In this document: one piece after another, positions 16,883 through 27,654 of the stretch
How positions within the stretch are numbered: the first letter of the stretch is position 1
Layout: each line of letters opens with the position of its first letter
Origin: Paenibacillus naphthalenovorans
GTDB taxonomy: Bacteria > Bacillota > Bacilli > Paenibacillales > NBRC-103111
Length of the DNA: 64,000 bases
Direction: 5' to 3'
Assembly: GCF_900099895.1 (NCBI RefSeq)
Contig: NZ_FNDY01000005.1
Location: 62,001 to 126,000 of the forward strand
Made by a program: the position numbers and the translations under genes
The notes under the pieces: generated by a model
What the model was told of the DNA's origin: nothing
Databases searched by the model: none
The model's input: only the letters and a program-made list of their open reading frames with translations

Positions 16883-19369
16883 TTAAATCGAAATCAGATC
16901 TTTCACATCAAAATTAATGATCAAATCGTAATCGTCTTTCACATACTCATGCTTAATTCTTGCCGTTTTTTGTTCCATGTCATAATACCAGCCCGCCGCG
17001 CTCGCTTCCCATTCCGCCGGTTCCAAAAACATGGGGAGTTTGGTATCCGCGAGCTTCACTTGAACCGGAGCGACTTCTTTACAGATGACGTCGACGACGA
17101 CCGTTTTGAGCGGCGTCTCATAACGCCCTTCTTTCACAAAGGAGATTTTCGTTTCTTTGCCGTTCCGGATGCTGATGGTTGTTTTCAGATAATCGCCTTT
17201 TTGATAGTTGTTCGTCTTTCCGTCATCCTCATAATACACAAAGCTGGATTCCTCGGACGGTTCGATCAGCAGCCGAAGCTCTTCGATCACGTCCTTATGA
17301 ATATTACGGAGTCCGGGCGCCATCGGGATAATCGCTCCGCTGCGGATGAACATCGGAATCGAGCCCAAAGTAACCTTCTGTTCAATCGTCTGTCCTCCGC
17401 GGTACCATTCTTTGGTGTACCAGTCAAACCAATCCGTTCCTTCCGGCAAGTAAACGCTTCTGGTTTCCGCCCCCTTTTCCAGCACATTGGCCACCAGGAG
17501 GAAGCTGCCGAGCATGAAGTCGAAGCTTTCCTCCAGCACCTTCGCATCCTGCTGAAATTCATAGACCAAAGGACGCATCACCGGAGATCCCACTGTAGAA
17601 GCTTCAAACAACAGCGAATAAAAGTAAGGCACCAGTTGATATCTAAGCTGAATCGCATCCCGGATATACTGGGTGTAGCCCGGATACATCCAAGGCTCCG
17701 TTACGGTATTATCCGTGTTACAGGAGTGGATGGAGAACCGCGGCTGGAATATTCCGTTCTGCACCCATCTGACGAACAATTCCGGCTCCGGGGCGGGTCC
17801 GTAAAAGCCGCCGATATCGCAGCCTTGGTTCGCGACACCGGAAAGGCCCATTCCAAGAATGACCGGGATATTGAACTTCAGGCTTTTCCAGCTCGTATGG
17901 TTGTCTCCAGCCCAGGTTTGGGCATAACGCTGTATCCCCGCAAAGCCGGCTCTATTCACGATATAAGGCCTTACGTCGGGATCGACCTCGGCTATGGCCT
18001 GCTTGGCCATCAATGCCATCAGGTTTGGCATAATCGGCCGTAATGCGCCGATTTCTTTACCGGAGCCCTCAAAATGACATTGCGCATCCAAATTATTTAT
18101 TTCGTATTCGTTATTATCGTTCCAGATCGAAGTGATTCCCAAGGAAATATAAGCGTCCTTCAGATGCTTCTTCCAAAGCTCCCTGCCTTTCGGATTCGTA
18201 AAGTCAACGAATGAGGCCGCTCCTCCCCAGTATCGGTCGATCTCGGGCCGCTCCCCCTGCTCGTCTTTGATATAGGCCCCGGCTTCGGCAAATTCGGCAT
18301 ACAGAGGATGGGTTTTCAGCATGCCCGGCTTGATGTTAGGCGCTAGGGAAGCGCCTTTGCGCTCCATTTGCTCCACAAAGCCCTTCGGATCTTGGAACCT
18401 GTCGCGGTTCCAGTTGAATACATACCGCTTCCCGTCTTGTCCGGTTGTATATCCGGAAGACAAGAAGAAACCGTCGCAGGGAATGCCCTCCTGCTCGCAT
18501 TTTTCCAAAAATTTCAGAATGGCCTTATCCGAATCCTTTTCCAGCTCCGTATAATACATCGTGGAGCCCATATACCCGAGAGAATATTTGGCAGGCAGCA
18601 TCGTCTTTCCCGTCAAGTCGGTATAATTCCGGATGACATCCTTGATTTGAGGACCCAGGATGAAGAAGACATCCAGTTCTCCCCCGTCCGCACAGAAATA
18701 GGAGTACTTGTTCCAATAGCCGCTGCGTTCACATCCCATATCAAACACTGAATCATGGGAGTTGTGATAGAACAAGCCTGAAGCGATTTTGCTTTTCCCG
18801 TTTAATTTAATGTAAAACGGAATATGCTTGTATAAAGGGTCCGTCAGTTCTGAATCGTAACCGAGCGTATCCACATTGTGCATCCGCATTCTGCGTTTCG
18901 TTTTGTTTAGATATCCCGATTTTTCCCCAAAGCCATAGAAATAATCGTCATCATCCATGCACGAATAATGATAAAGTCTGCCCAGGCTGTCCTTGACATA
19001 GGATTTTTCTTTCAAATCGGAATGCAGTACCTGACCGTTCGGATCAGTGATCTCAATGGCGAATGGTTCTTTGTACACACGAACCTTTAAATTGGACGTC
19101 GACAAAAGCAAATGCGTGCCTAAGTCTTCATAAGGGATAGGAAGGGCCGCTACCCGGGTTCTTTCTTCCAGCAGGTCATCCATTTTATCTTCCCACGCGG
19201 TCATGGCCAGCGCATACGAAGCTTCCTCCGCAAACTGCTCGTCAAACGTACAGCGGATTCTCACGATCTCATCGTTTATAAGCATGATTCTGTACTTGGC
19301 CGCATTGGTCTCCAGCTCCAACACATTGGCGCCGGAGGCGATATTTACAATTTTATGGCTTATTTTCAT
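16883..19369 (-). CDS. Glycoside hydrolase family 31 (intracellular alpha-glycosidase)
   Basis: 828-residue GH31 enzyme cleaving a terminal alpha-glycoside with retention. The nucleophile motif is WNDNNE at 416-421 (Asp418), with Asn in place of the Met of the common WNDMNE. The second acid/base region is AGDNHTSW about residue 525, followed by GMGLSGVANQGCDIGGFYG. The C-terminal beta-sandwich domains are complete. There is no signal peptide, so it works on imported sugar. It lies between glpK and glpD, suggesting glycerol is one of its products, that is a glycosyl-glycerol substrate. Members act on glucosides, xylosides, galactosides or sulfoquinovosides; the glycone cannot be told from sequence alone. 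Confidence 0.9.
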   Translation of the reverse strand: MKISHKIVNIASGANVLELETNAAKYRIMLINDEIVRIRCTFDEQFAEEASYALAMTAWEDKMDDLLEERTRVAALPIPYEDLGTHLLLSTSNLKVRVYKEPFAIEITDPNGQVLHSDLKEKSYVKDSLGRLYHYSCMDDDDYFYGFGEKSGYLNKTKRRMRMHNVDTLGYDSELTDPLYKHIPFYIKLNGKSKIASGLFYHNSHDSVFDMGCERSGYWNKYSYFCADGGELDVFFILGPQIKDVIRNYTDLTGKTMLPAKYSLGYMGSTMYYTELEKDSDKAILKFLEKCEQEGIPCDGFFLSSGYTTGQDGKRYVFNWNRDRFQDPKGFVEQMERKGASLAPNIKPGMLKTHPLYAEFAEAGAYIKDEQGERPEIDRYWGGAASFVDFTNPKGRELWKKHLKDAYISLGITSIWNDNNEYEINNLDAQCHFEGSGKEIGALRPIMPNLMALMAKQAIAEVDPDVRPYIVNRAGFAGIQRYAQTWAGDNHTSWKSLKFNIPVILGMGLSGVANQGCDIGGFYGPAPEPELFVRWVQNGIFQPRFSIHSCNTDNTVTEPWMYPGYTQYIRDAIQLRYQLVPYFYSLLFEASTVGSPVMRPLVYEFQQDAKVLEESFDFMLGSFLLVANVLEKGAETRSVYLPEGTDWFDWYTKEWYRGGQTIEQKVTLGSIPMFIRSGAIIPMAPGLRNIHKDVIEELRLLIEPSEESSFVYYEDDGKTNNYQKGDYLKTTISIRNGKETKISFVKEGRYETPLKTVVVDVICKEVAPVQVKLADTKLPMFLEPAEWEASAAGWYYDMEQKTARIKHEYVKDDYDLIINFDVKDLISI

Positions 19370-19589
19370 GACAACATCTGCCTTTCTTCCTGATGATAAT
19401 AAACATAAACCCGATCATAGCTCCCCATTTGAAAACAATATTCATCAATCATAAGCAAGACCTTGAATGTATTCAGTAAGTTAAAATCCCTTTGCAGCAG
19501 GATTCTTACTTCTATGATATCATTTATAATTTACATTGCTTTACCATTATTGCTGTATATTTTACCGATCTTGTCTGATTTCAGACGGC

Positions 19590-21184
<1,595 letters not shown>

Positions 21185-21204
21185 CGGATGGTTTCTAACA
21201 AGCT

Positions 21205-22029
21205 TTACCCTTTCATACCCGAAGTGACCATTCCTTTGACGAAGTAGCGCTGGAACATGATGAACACCACTAATACAGGAATCATTGTGATTACGGACAT
21301 GGCCAGCAGGCTGCCCCAATCCACGTTGAACTCACCAATAAAGTTGGAAAGAGCCAATTGAATCGTATACAGGGACGGATCGCTGATTCCGATCAACGGC
21401 CACAAGAAGTCATCCCAACGCCACATGAAGGAGAAAATAGCCAGTACAGCCAATATAGGCTTGGCAATAGGAAGAATAATGCTCCAATAAATTTTCCACT
21501 CACTGGCTCCGTCCATCCGCGCCGCTTCGAGCAGCTCGTCAGGTACCGTCAGCAAATACTGCCGCATCAGAAATACACCTGTCGGAGTAGCTGCGGGAGG
21601 GATAATAATACTAAGCAGATTGTTGTAAAGCCCCAAATAGCTGATCACCTTGAAAATCGGAATCATGATGACCTCCAGCGGGATCATCAGCGTCGAAATA
21701 AATCCGACTAACAGCAAGGTGTCCCCTTTAAACCGGTACTTTGCCAGAGCGAAGCCGGCCATCGAGTTAATCAACAACAGCAGCAGCGTGGAGCTGACCG
21801 TAACGATCGCACTGTTTAAGAAATAGACACCGAAATTGCCTTTCTCAAAAGCGTTGATAAAATGCTCAAAAGTTACCGGCTCGGGCAAAAACTTTGGCGG
21901 AAAGCTGTACAAATCGGTCGTTGTTTTTAAAGACGAGAGCAAGATCCAGATGACCGGGAATATCCACAGCAGGCTGAGTACGAGCAGCAGCACATACACG
22001 ATCCATTTGGCCGAAGACTTGATTTCCAT
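21205..22029 (-). CDS. Sugar ABC transporter permease (MalG family)
   Basis: 274-residue inner-membrane permease with six helices and the EAA loop EAARMDGASEWKIYW typical of CUT1 importers. The start ATG 22029 lies just after the stop of the MalF-type gene (TAA then ATG, 1-bp gap); an open frame further upstream is internal to that gene. Partner of the next two genes. Confidence 0.92.
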   Translation of the reverse strand: MEIKSSAKWIVYVLLLVLSLLWIFPVIWILLSSLKTTTDLYSFPPKFLPEPVTFEHFINAFEKGNFGVYFLNSAIVTVSSTLLLLLINSMAGFALAKYRFKGDTLLLVGFISTLMIPLEVIMIPIFKVISYLGLYNNLLSIIIPPAATPTGVFLMRQYLLTVPDELLEAARMDGASEWKIYWSIILPIAKPILAVLAIFSFMWRWDDFLWPLIGISDPSLYTIQLALSNFIGEFNVDWGSLLAMSVITMIPVLVVFIMFQRYFVKGMVTSGMKG

Positions 22030-22030
22030 G

Positions 22031-22930
22031 TTATACGGCGCCCCCCTTCGCAAGGCGGAATTGCAGAACCGTAAACAGCGAAATAATGACAAACAGGACA
22101 ACGGACATCGCACTTGCCACTCCCAATTCTTGTTTCATAAAGCCGACTTCATAAATATACTGCACGATAAAGGTCGTCTCTCTTCCCGGACCGCCACCTG
22201 TCAAAGCAAACATCAGCGGATAGGACTTAAATGCATCGATCAGGGAAATCATAATCACCAGCAGGCTTGTCGGCTTGAGCAGCGGGAGTGTAATGCTCCA
22301 AAAGGAACGCAGCTTGGAGGCTCCATCCAGATGTGCGGCCTCATAGTAATCGCCGGGAATCGCTTGTAAGCCGGCCACGAAGATGACCATGAAGAAACCG
22401 AGACGCGACCACACGGTAGCCACAATAACTGACAAATTAGCGTAAAACGGAGAGGACAAAAACGGAATCGTATCCGCCCCGAACAGAGTCAAAATGTAGT
22501 TGAGAACACCCAGATCACCAAAAATCCATTTCCACGTTAATCCGACAATAATAAACGAGATCATGGTCGGCCAATAGAACACAGCGCGGAATAACCCCTT
22601 GAATCGAATCTCCTGAACCAGCAGCACGGCTACGGCCAGAGACAAGCAATAAATCAACGGCACCACAATGACGGCGTACAATGCCGTTTTACCGAGCGCC
22701 GACCAGAACTCCTCGTTCGTAAATACGTTCACATAATTCTCAAATCCTATAAATTCCATCGGATTTAAGCCATCATACTCATTAAACGAATAAATAAAAC
22801 CCATGATGGTTGGGATAATGATAAACACACTGAAAATCAAAAAATTCGGAAGCACGAACAAATAGGGCGCTAATGGAAATCCTTTTTTCCGTCGTTTACC
22901 CGGCTTCGAAATTGCCGCATCTGCAGCCAT
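22031..22930 (-). CDS. Sugar ABC transporter permease (MalF/UgpA family)
   Basis: 299-residue permease with a cytoplasmic basic N-terminus (KPGKRRKKG), six helices and EAA loop EAAHLDGASKLRSFW. ATG 22930 (or GTG 22933) follows AAGGGGGAAGG. Forms the channel with the MalG-type protein. No ATPase gene is nearby, so a shared MsmX/UgpC-type ATPase is expected elsewhere. Confidence 0.92.
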   Translation of the reverse strand: MAADAAISKPGKRRKKGFPLAPYLFVLPNFLIFSVFIIIPTIMGFIYSFNEYDGLNPMEFIGFENYVNVFTNEEFWSALGKTALYAVIVVPLIYCLSLAVAVLLVQEIRFKGLFRAVFYWPTMISFIIVGLTWKWIFGDLGVLNYILTLFGADTIPFLSSPFYANLSVIVATVWSRLGFFMVIFVAGLQAIPGDYYEAAHLDGASKLRSFWSITLPLLKPTSLLVIMISLIDAFKSYPLMFALTGGGPGRETTFIVQYIYEVGFMKQELGVASAMSVVLFVIISLFTVLQFRLAKGGAV

Positions 22931-22963
22931 CACCCTTCCCCCTTCTCATCAGAAAATAAAGGA

Positions 22964-22986
22964 CTGCCGCCAACTTTCAGCGGCAG
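22964..22986. other. Intercistronic hairpin between binding protein and permease
   Basis: CTGCCGC / GCGGCAG stem with a 9-nt loop just after the binding-protein stop and with no T-run. Such stems commonly protect the upstream mRNA and give excess binding protein over permease, as in malE-malF. Confidence 0.55.
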
Positions 22987-22999
22987 CCATATGATTCAC

Positions 23000-24298
23000 T
23001 TATTTCTTGTCTTCGGCAATGGCTTTATCAATGGCTTTTGCCGTTTTATCCATTGCCTCTTTCGCCGTCGTTTTACCGGCAATGACTTCCACCAGACTGT
23101 TCTTCAAATCGTTGCTGAATTTAGGCACAATCGTTTGTTTGGACCAATCTTCCGCTGCTGCCGCACTGGTGTTGTTCAATTCATCGGAGAAGATTTCAAA
23201 CATTTCCTTGCCAAATTCGTAGTCAAGCTTTGCGCTGTCCTTACGCGGACTCATGAACAAGGACTCTTGGTTAAACTTCGAATTCACTTCTTTTGTAGAC
23301 AAGTATTGGATGAAATCAGCGGCTTCCTTTTCAACTTTCGAACCATTGAAGGCCATTACGAATTTACCGCCCGGCACGGAAGAACGCTGTTTCGCTTTAG
23401 GCATGTACGTTACGCCCCACTCAAAATTGGTAATATCTTTGTAGTTGCTGATCATCCAGTTGCCGGCCAAATGTGCTGCAACCGTACCGGAACGGAACAG
23501 GTTATTCGGATTTTCGCCGCCGAACCAAACGGATGTCGGCATCGTACCGTCGGTATGAAGCTTCTTGAAATATTCAGCTGCTTGGACACCTGCTTCATCG
23601 TTGATCGTCGCCTTTGTTCCGTCGGGGCTGATCATGCTGCCGCCAAATTGGTACAGAAGCGTAGACCAGCGGTGAGGCGTGAAATCCCATACCATGCCGT
23701 ATTTGGCTCCGCCTTTTTCCATAACCTGCTTCAGCGCCGCTTGAAATTCATCCCAAGTCCAGATATTATCCGGAGAAGTCGGTACTTTTACTCCAGCTTT
23801 ATCAAACAAGGTTTTGTTATAGAACAAACCGTTAGCCGTCACATCCATCGGAGCGGCTATAACCTTATTGTTTACTACATAGTAAGGCTTGATGGAATCA
23901 ATGAACTGCTCTGTAAATTTGTCAACGCCGCCCACATAAGTGGCGAGATCCAAAGCCTGATTAGAGAATGCCCCGATTTCCGTTGTGCTGATCCGGGCCA
24001 GTGCCGGTGGTTGGCCGCCGGTAATCATCGTCTTCAGCTTGGTCGACAAATCCTTGTAAGCAATTTCAATCAAGTTAATTTTAACATTCGGATTTTTAGT
24101 CTCATAATCTTTAATAATGTTTTTCATGACTTCGCCTTCTTTACCATCGGAAAACCAGACGAAATCCAGCGTTACATTTTTCCCGCCTGCCGCTCCTCCC
24201 GCGGAACCGGCATCATCTTTTTTGGCGCAAGCCATCGACGTTAAAGCCAGAAGAACAAAAACCATCAAAATCGATATGACTTTAAAGTGTTTCTTCAT
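23000..24298 (-). CDS. Sugar ABC transporter substrate-binding lipoprotein (family 1)
   Basis: 432 residues. Signal peptide with lipobox SMAC (Cys24), then an acidic, Gly/Ala-rich linker and a type I solute-binding fold (LDFVWFSDGKEGEV onward). First gene of the importer, 64 bp after the AraC gene. Given glpK, GH31 and glpD downstream, the ligand may be a glycosyl-glycerol or oligosaccharide. Confidence 0.92.
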   Translation of the reverse strand: MKKHFKVISILMVFVLLALTSMACAKKDDAGSAGGAAGGKNVTLDFVWFSDGKEGEVMKNIIKDYETKNPNVKINLIEIAYKDLSTKLKTMITGGQPPALARISTTEIGAFSNQALDLATYVGGVDKFTEQFIDSIKPYYVVNNKVIAAPMDVTANGLFYNKTLFDKAGVKVPTSPDNIWTWDEFQAALKQVMEKGGAKYGMVWDFTPHRWSTLLYQFGGSMISPDGTKATINDEAGVQAAEYFKKLHTDGTMPTSVWFGGENPNNLFRSGTVAAHLAGNWMISNYKDITNFEWGVTYMPKAKQRSSVPGGKFVMAFNGSKVEKEAADFIQYLSTKEVNSKFNQESLFMSPRKDSAKLDYEFGKEMFEIFSDELNNTSAAAAEDWSKQTIVPKFSNDLKNSLVEVIAGKTTAKEAMDKTAKAIDKAIAEDKK

Positions 24299-24362
24299 GT
24301 GTGACCTCTCCCTATCTTTTTTAAACTTATCATTTTATAAACAGCATGGAATGTAGTGAAAC

Positions 24363-25238
24363 CTACGTCGTTGTCGAGCTCAGCTTCCGGAAATTTTGAG
24401 GCGACACACCCGCATATTGTTTGAACGCTCGGCTAAAATGGACGGAGGTATTAAAGCCCAGTTTCTCCGATATTTCTCCGATCGGTTCATCGGTGGTCCG
24501 CAATAATTTCTTGGCCTCTTCGATCCGTTTGCTCATCAGGTAATTATTGATGGTGTACCCTGTGACTTCCTTGAAGCAGTGACACATGTAGTATTTGTTC
24601 AAGTGAAGCGCTGCGGAAAGATCATCAAGATTGATGTTTTCCGTGAAATTTTGATTAATATATTGCAAAATCCGCCGCACGTTGGCCTGACTATGCGATG
24701 GCTGCTGTGACGGCAGCATTTCAATCAGGTGCTTGGACTTGCGGTAAATTTTGATCAATAATTGAATTAACAACGTCCTCAAAACGATCTCGTAACCGAA
24801 AGCTTCCCTTTCATTTTCCTGGTAAATCGAGCGATAAACGTTTTCAATTTCCGCCCGCTCCTCCACATTCCACCGGATCAATAAACCGCTAGGAGCATCG
24901 AATAACGACATCAGCTTCCTGAACATCGGCTCCGGCACTTGCCCTTGCAGGAACGATTCGGTAAAGTTCACATAGCTGCGCAGATAGGGAACATCCTTTT
25001 GAGGATTGACCCGGTGTATCGTGCTCCCGTTAAAAAGCAGCATATCTCCAGGTAAAAGCTCATATATATCTTCCCCTACCACGTAATTTGCATTCCCGCG
25101 AATAAAGTAGTAGATCTCAAACCCTTCGTGAGTATGCACAGGCCAGTTATACTGCCAATCGTCTGCATCCGCGCGAACATAAATCCCGTTTCGTTTGAGC
25201 GCAAGATTGGTGGGAGTATGAATCATCAACCCAATCAT
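24363..25238 (-). CDS. AraC family regulator with N-terminal cupin
   Basis: About 291 residues. An N-terminal cupin-like sensor domain (HTHEGFEIYYF with metal- or ligand-binding His) is followed by a C-terminal pair of helix-turn-helix motifs (NLDDLSAALHLNKYYMCHCFKE and, further on, GEISEKLGFNTSVHFSRAFKQ). It probably activates the downstream importer on binding its inducer. The start is uncertain: ATG 25238 or 25226 close to a GGGGG element; a TTG at 25289 has no ribosome site. Confidence 0.88.
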   Translation of the reverse strand: MIGLMIHTPTNLALKRNGIYVRADADDWQYNWPVHTHEGFEIYYFIRGNANYVVGEDIYELLPGDMLLFNGSTIHRVNPQKDVPYLRSYVNFTESFLQGQVPEPMFRKLMSLFDAPSGLLIRWNVEERAEIENVYRSIYQENEREAFGYEIVLRTLLIQLLIKIYRKSKHLIEMLPSQQPSHSQANVRRILQYINQNFTENINLDDLSAALHLNKYYMCHCFKEVTGYTINNYLMSKRIEEAKKLLRTTDEPIGEISEKLGFNTSVHFSRAFKQYAGVSPQNFRKLSSTTT

Positions 25239-25429
25239 TCCCCCTTTCTCGATAGCAAGATTGTGCAAGACCGTAATTTCTTTCGACAAATTTCGAACGC
25301 TTACAATTGAATATTATCACATATTTGACAACAACATATAACAAAAATTGCTGTTAATTTAATCAGAATTGCTGAAAATATAATGAAGTGTTTTCATTTC
25401 CACTTCGATGCCCTCGTGGATGAAATAAC

Positions 25430-25465
25430 AAAAAATGGAGCAGCTTAAGCTATAAGCCGCTCCAT
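25430..25465 (-). terminator. Terminator of the lactone-catabolic operon
   Basis: Stem ATGGAGC-x-GCTTA / TAAGC-x-GCTCCAT followed by TTTTTT on the minus strand, about 115 bp beyond the alcohol dehydrogenase stop. The rest of 25239-25578 is AT-rich leader of the AraC gene with no gene seen. Confidence 0.85.
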
Positions 25466-25578
25466 TATAAAAGTGGTTTCCGACGTTAATCTATAGAATC
25501 TGTAGAATGTCGTTCCAAACCCGCTCATCCATCGGAAGATTTCCGGAAGCTGCTCCTCCGGAATGATCCGCAATAGCG

Positions 25579-26763
25579 CTATGCTCCCGGTTCGACGATA
25601 ACTCCGTCGAAAGCAGCCCGGTAGATTTTCCGGATATCTTCCTTCTCCAAAGGCAGGGGACTGCGGGCCAGCAGGCGTTTTTGCTTTGCGCCGTCCTCTG
25701 TCAAGCTGTCGAGTGCGCTTTCCGGGATATTAAACCCGCCTAATGTGTTCGGGATACCCACATCTTTGACCAGTCGCTCCAGCTCCTCCACGCAGCGGTA
25801 AGACGCTTCTTCCTCCGACAAATAAGCGGAGTTTCCTCCCAGCGCGTTGAGGATATCGGACATTCGTTTGGTGCAGCTTTTGCGGATATATCCCATGACG
25901 TACGGCAGCAGGACGGCGTTCGATTCCCCGTGGGCGATATGAAATTGGCCGCCTATCGGATACGCCAGCGCATGTACTCCCGCAACCCCGGCATTGAAGA
26001 AAGCAAGCCCCGCCAGATAACTTCCGCTGCTCATATCGATACGGGCCTGCTTATCCCTGCCGTTGGCAACCGCTTTCCTTAGCGAGCGGCTGATGAGCCG
26101 AATCGCCTTCAGGGCCAAGCCGTCCGTGGCCGGATTGGCATTCACCGACACATAGGCCTCGACAGCATGCGTAAGCGCATCTATGCCTGTGGCCGCAGTA
26201 ACCCTTGGAGGAACCGTAACCGTAAGCTCCGGATCGACGATGGCCGCATCAGCCAGCAGATGATCGTGAGTCACCACATCTTTGGTGCTTTCCAGGGAAA
26301 GTACGGAGATGTTGGTTACCTCGGAGCCGGTTCCGGACGTGGTCGGAATCAGAATCTTGGGCAACCCTTTCTTCTCCACCTTCCTTGTACCGGTCAAATT
26401 CAAGTAATCGGCCACCGGTCCTTCATGCACGGATAACACGGCAGCCAGCTTGGCCAAATCCAAAGCGCTGCCTCCGCCCATACCGATCACCATGTCGAAT
26501 TTGCCGTTCTTCGTGTAGGCCACCAGCTTTTCCCCGACCTCCAACGGCGGCTCGGGCACGGTTTCGGCATACACCTCGACTTCATATCCCTTGGATTTCA
26601 AAGGGGCAATCACTCGCTCCGCCAACCCGATCTGCACCAGAACGGAGTCGGTGACAAGGAGAATACGAGCAGGACTGTATTTCTCCACCTCCGGGAGAAG
26701 CTCGGCAGCAGCTCCCCATCCTGTATAAATAAGCGGTGTAAATACCAATCTGGAATGTTCCAT
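25579..26763 (-). CDS. Iron-containing alcohol dehydrogenase (BlcB/4-hydroxybutyrate dehydrogenase-like)
   Basis: 394-residue group III alcohol dehydrogenase. It has the NAD motif MGGGSALDLAK around residue 96, SGTGSEVT, and Fe ligands in GIDALTHAVEAY (Asp, His), VHALAYPIGG (His) and AHGESNAVLLP (His). The second His of the usual H-x3-H pair is Tyr. As the third gene after the aldehyde dehydrogenase and lactonase (29-bp gap) it most likely oxidises 4-hydroxybutyrate to succinic semialdehyde, like AttL/BlcB. Substrate inferred from context. Confidence 0.88.
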   Translation of the reverse strand: MEHSRLVFTPLIYTGWGAAAELLPEVEKYSPARILLVTDSVLVQIGLAERVIAPLKSKGYEVEVYAETVPEPPLEVGEKLVAYTKNGKFDMVIGMGGGSALDLAKLAAVLSVHEGPVADYLNLTGTRKVEKKGLPKILIPTTSGTGSEVTNISVLSLESTKDVVTHDHLLADAAIVDPELTVTVPPRVTAATGIDALTHAVEAYVSVNANPATDGLALKAIRLISRSLRKAVANGRDKQARIDMSSGSYLAGLAFFNAGVAGVHALAYPIGGQFHIAHGESNAVLLPYVMGYIRKSCTKRMSDILNALGGNSAYLSEEEASYRCVEELERLVKDVGIPNTLGGFNIPESALDSLTEDGAKQKRLLARSPLPLEKEDIRKIYRAAFDGVIVEPGA

Positions 26764-26792
26764 GGGTTACGGCCTCCTTTGCTTCTTTTGCA

Positions 26793-27641
26793 TCATTCGT
26801 AATAGCCTTCTGTCGATTTGCGGAATTTGGCAAACTGCGCGGCATCATGTCCGAACCAAACCTGTGATCCGGTTTCTTGGGCGAGGCGCCGAATTTTCTC
26901 CACCGATTGGCTGTAACCCAGAGAGTCATAAATAATGCCCGGCGGTTTGATCGGAGGCCCGTAGCTTTCGGCCGTATAAATCGCATCGGAGGCAAGGATG
27001 ATGCCGCCCGTCTCCGGCATTTGAACATGTAGGCCCAGCATGCCCCAGGCATGACCGCTTCCCAGATTAATGACGCGAATCCCTTCCGCGAGAGGCAAGT
27101 TATCTTCATTGCGCTTCACGGTGCGCCACTGCAAATTACTTTTGATCCATGCGTCAATATCTGCCCAGACGTAGGCGCCGCCTTTTTGATTGCGCGCATA
27201 CGTTTGAAGCGTGCCGTTGAACTCGTCTTCATGAACGACAATCGTAGCATTCGTGAACATTTCCAGACATCCCGCATGATCGAGATGCAGATGGGACGCA
27301 ACCACGAATTTGATATCCTCCGGACGCACCTTCAACTGCTCCAGGCGGTTGTGAAGATAACACTCTTCGCTGGCCGTCCAAGGAAACGCCTTTTGGGTAG
27401 ACTCCGCCCAACGCCCCGAAGGTCCCATGGAATTCGGGTTGCAAGCCGTATCAAACAAAATTTTCCCTTCCGGGTGATCGATCAAAACGGTATAAATCGG
27501 AAATTCTATAAATTCCGCAGGCGCATTGGGATTGTCGATGGTTGCCGGGTTATGCATGGCAATCATCCAGTTTTTGTCCATTCTCATACGGCCGTTGTCC
27601 ATCACATACAGCTTAGGTTGTGCTTTAATAAGGTTCGCCAT
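26793..27641 (-). CDS. N-acyl-homoserine/gamma-butyrolactone lactonase, MBL fold (AttM/BlcC-like)
   Basis: 282-residue metallo-beta-lactamase-fold lactonase. The dinuclear metal motif is SHLHLDHAG around residue 113, with further ligands in GSGHAWG (His), ASDAIY (Asp) and FGHD (His), the pattern of AiiA and AttM. No signal peptide. ATG 27641 follows GGGAGGAAG, 13 bp after the aldehyde dehydrogenase stop. Sitting between a semialdehyde-type dehydrogenase and an Fe-alcohol dehydrogenase, the natural substrate is probably gamma-butyrolactone; quorum-signal hydrolysis may be secondary. Confidence 0.88.
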   Translation of the reverse strand: MANLIKAQPKLYVMDNGRMRMDKNWMIAMHNPATIDNPNAPAEFIEFPIYTVLIDHPEGKILFDTACNPNSMGPSGRWAESTQKAFPWTASEECYLHNRLEQLKVRPEDIKFVVASHLHLDHAGCLEMFTNATIVVHEDEFNGTLQTYARNQKGGAYVWADIDAWIKSNLQWRTVKRNEDNLPLAEGIRVINLGSGHAWGMLGLHVQMPETGGIILASDAIYTAESYGPPIKPPGIIYDSLGYSQSVEKIRRLAQETGSQVWFGHDAAQFAKFRKSTEGYYE

Positions 27642-27654
27642 GATACTTCCTCCC

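Noticed and set aside
16865-18043. 392-codon open frame opposite the GH31 gene
   Set aside because: Antisense shadow of a clear GH31 gene; composition is Arg/His/Phe-rich as expected from reversed codons.
22991-24244. 417-codon open frame opposite the binding-protein gene
   Set aside because: Antisense shadow; no domain features and the sense gene is unambiguous.
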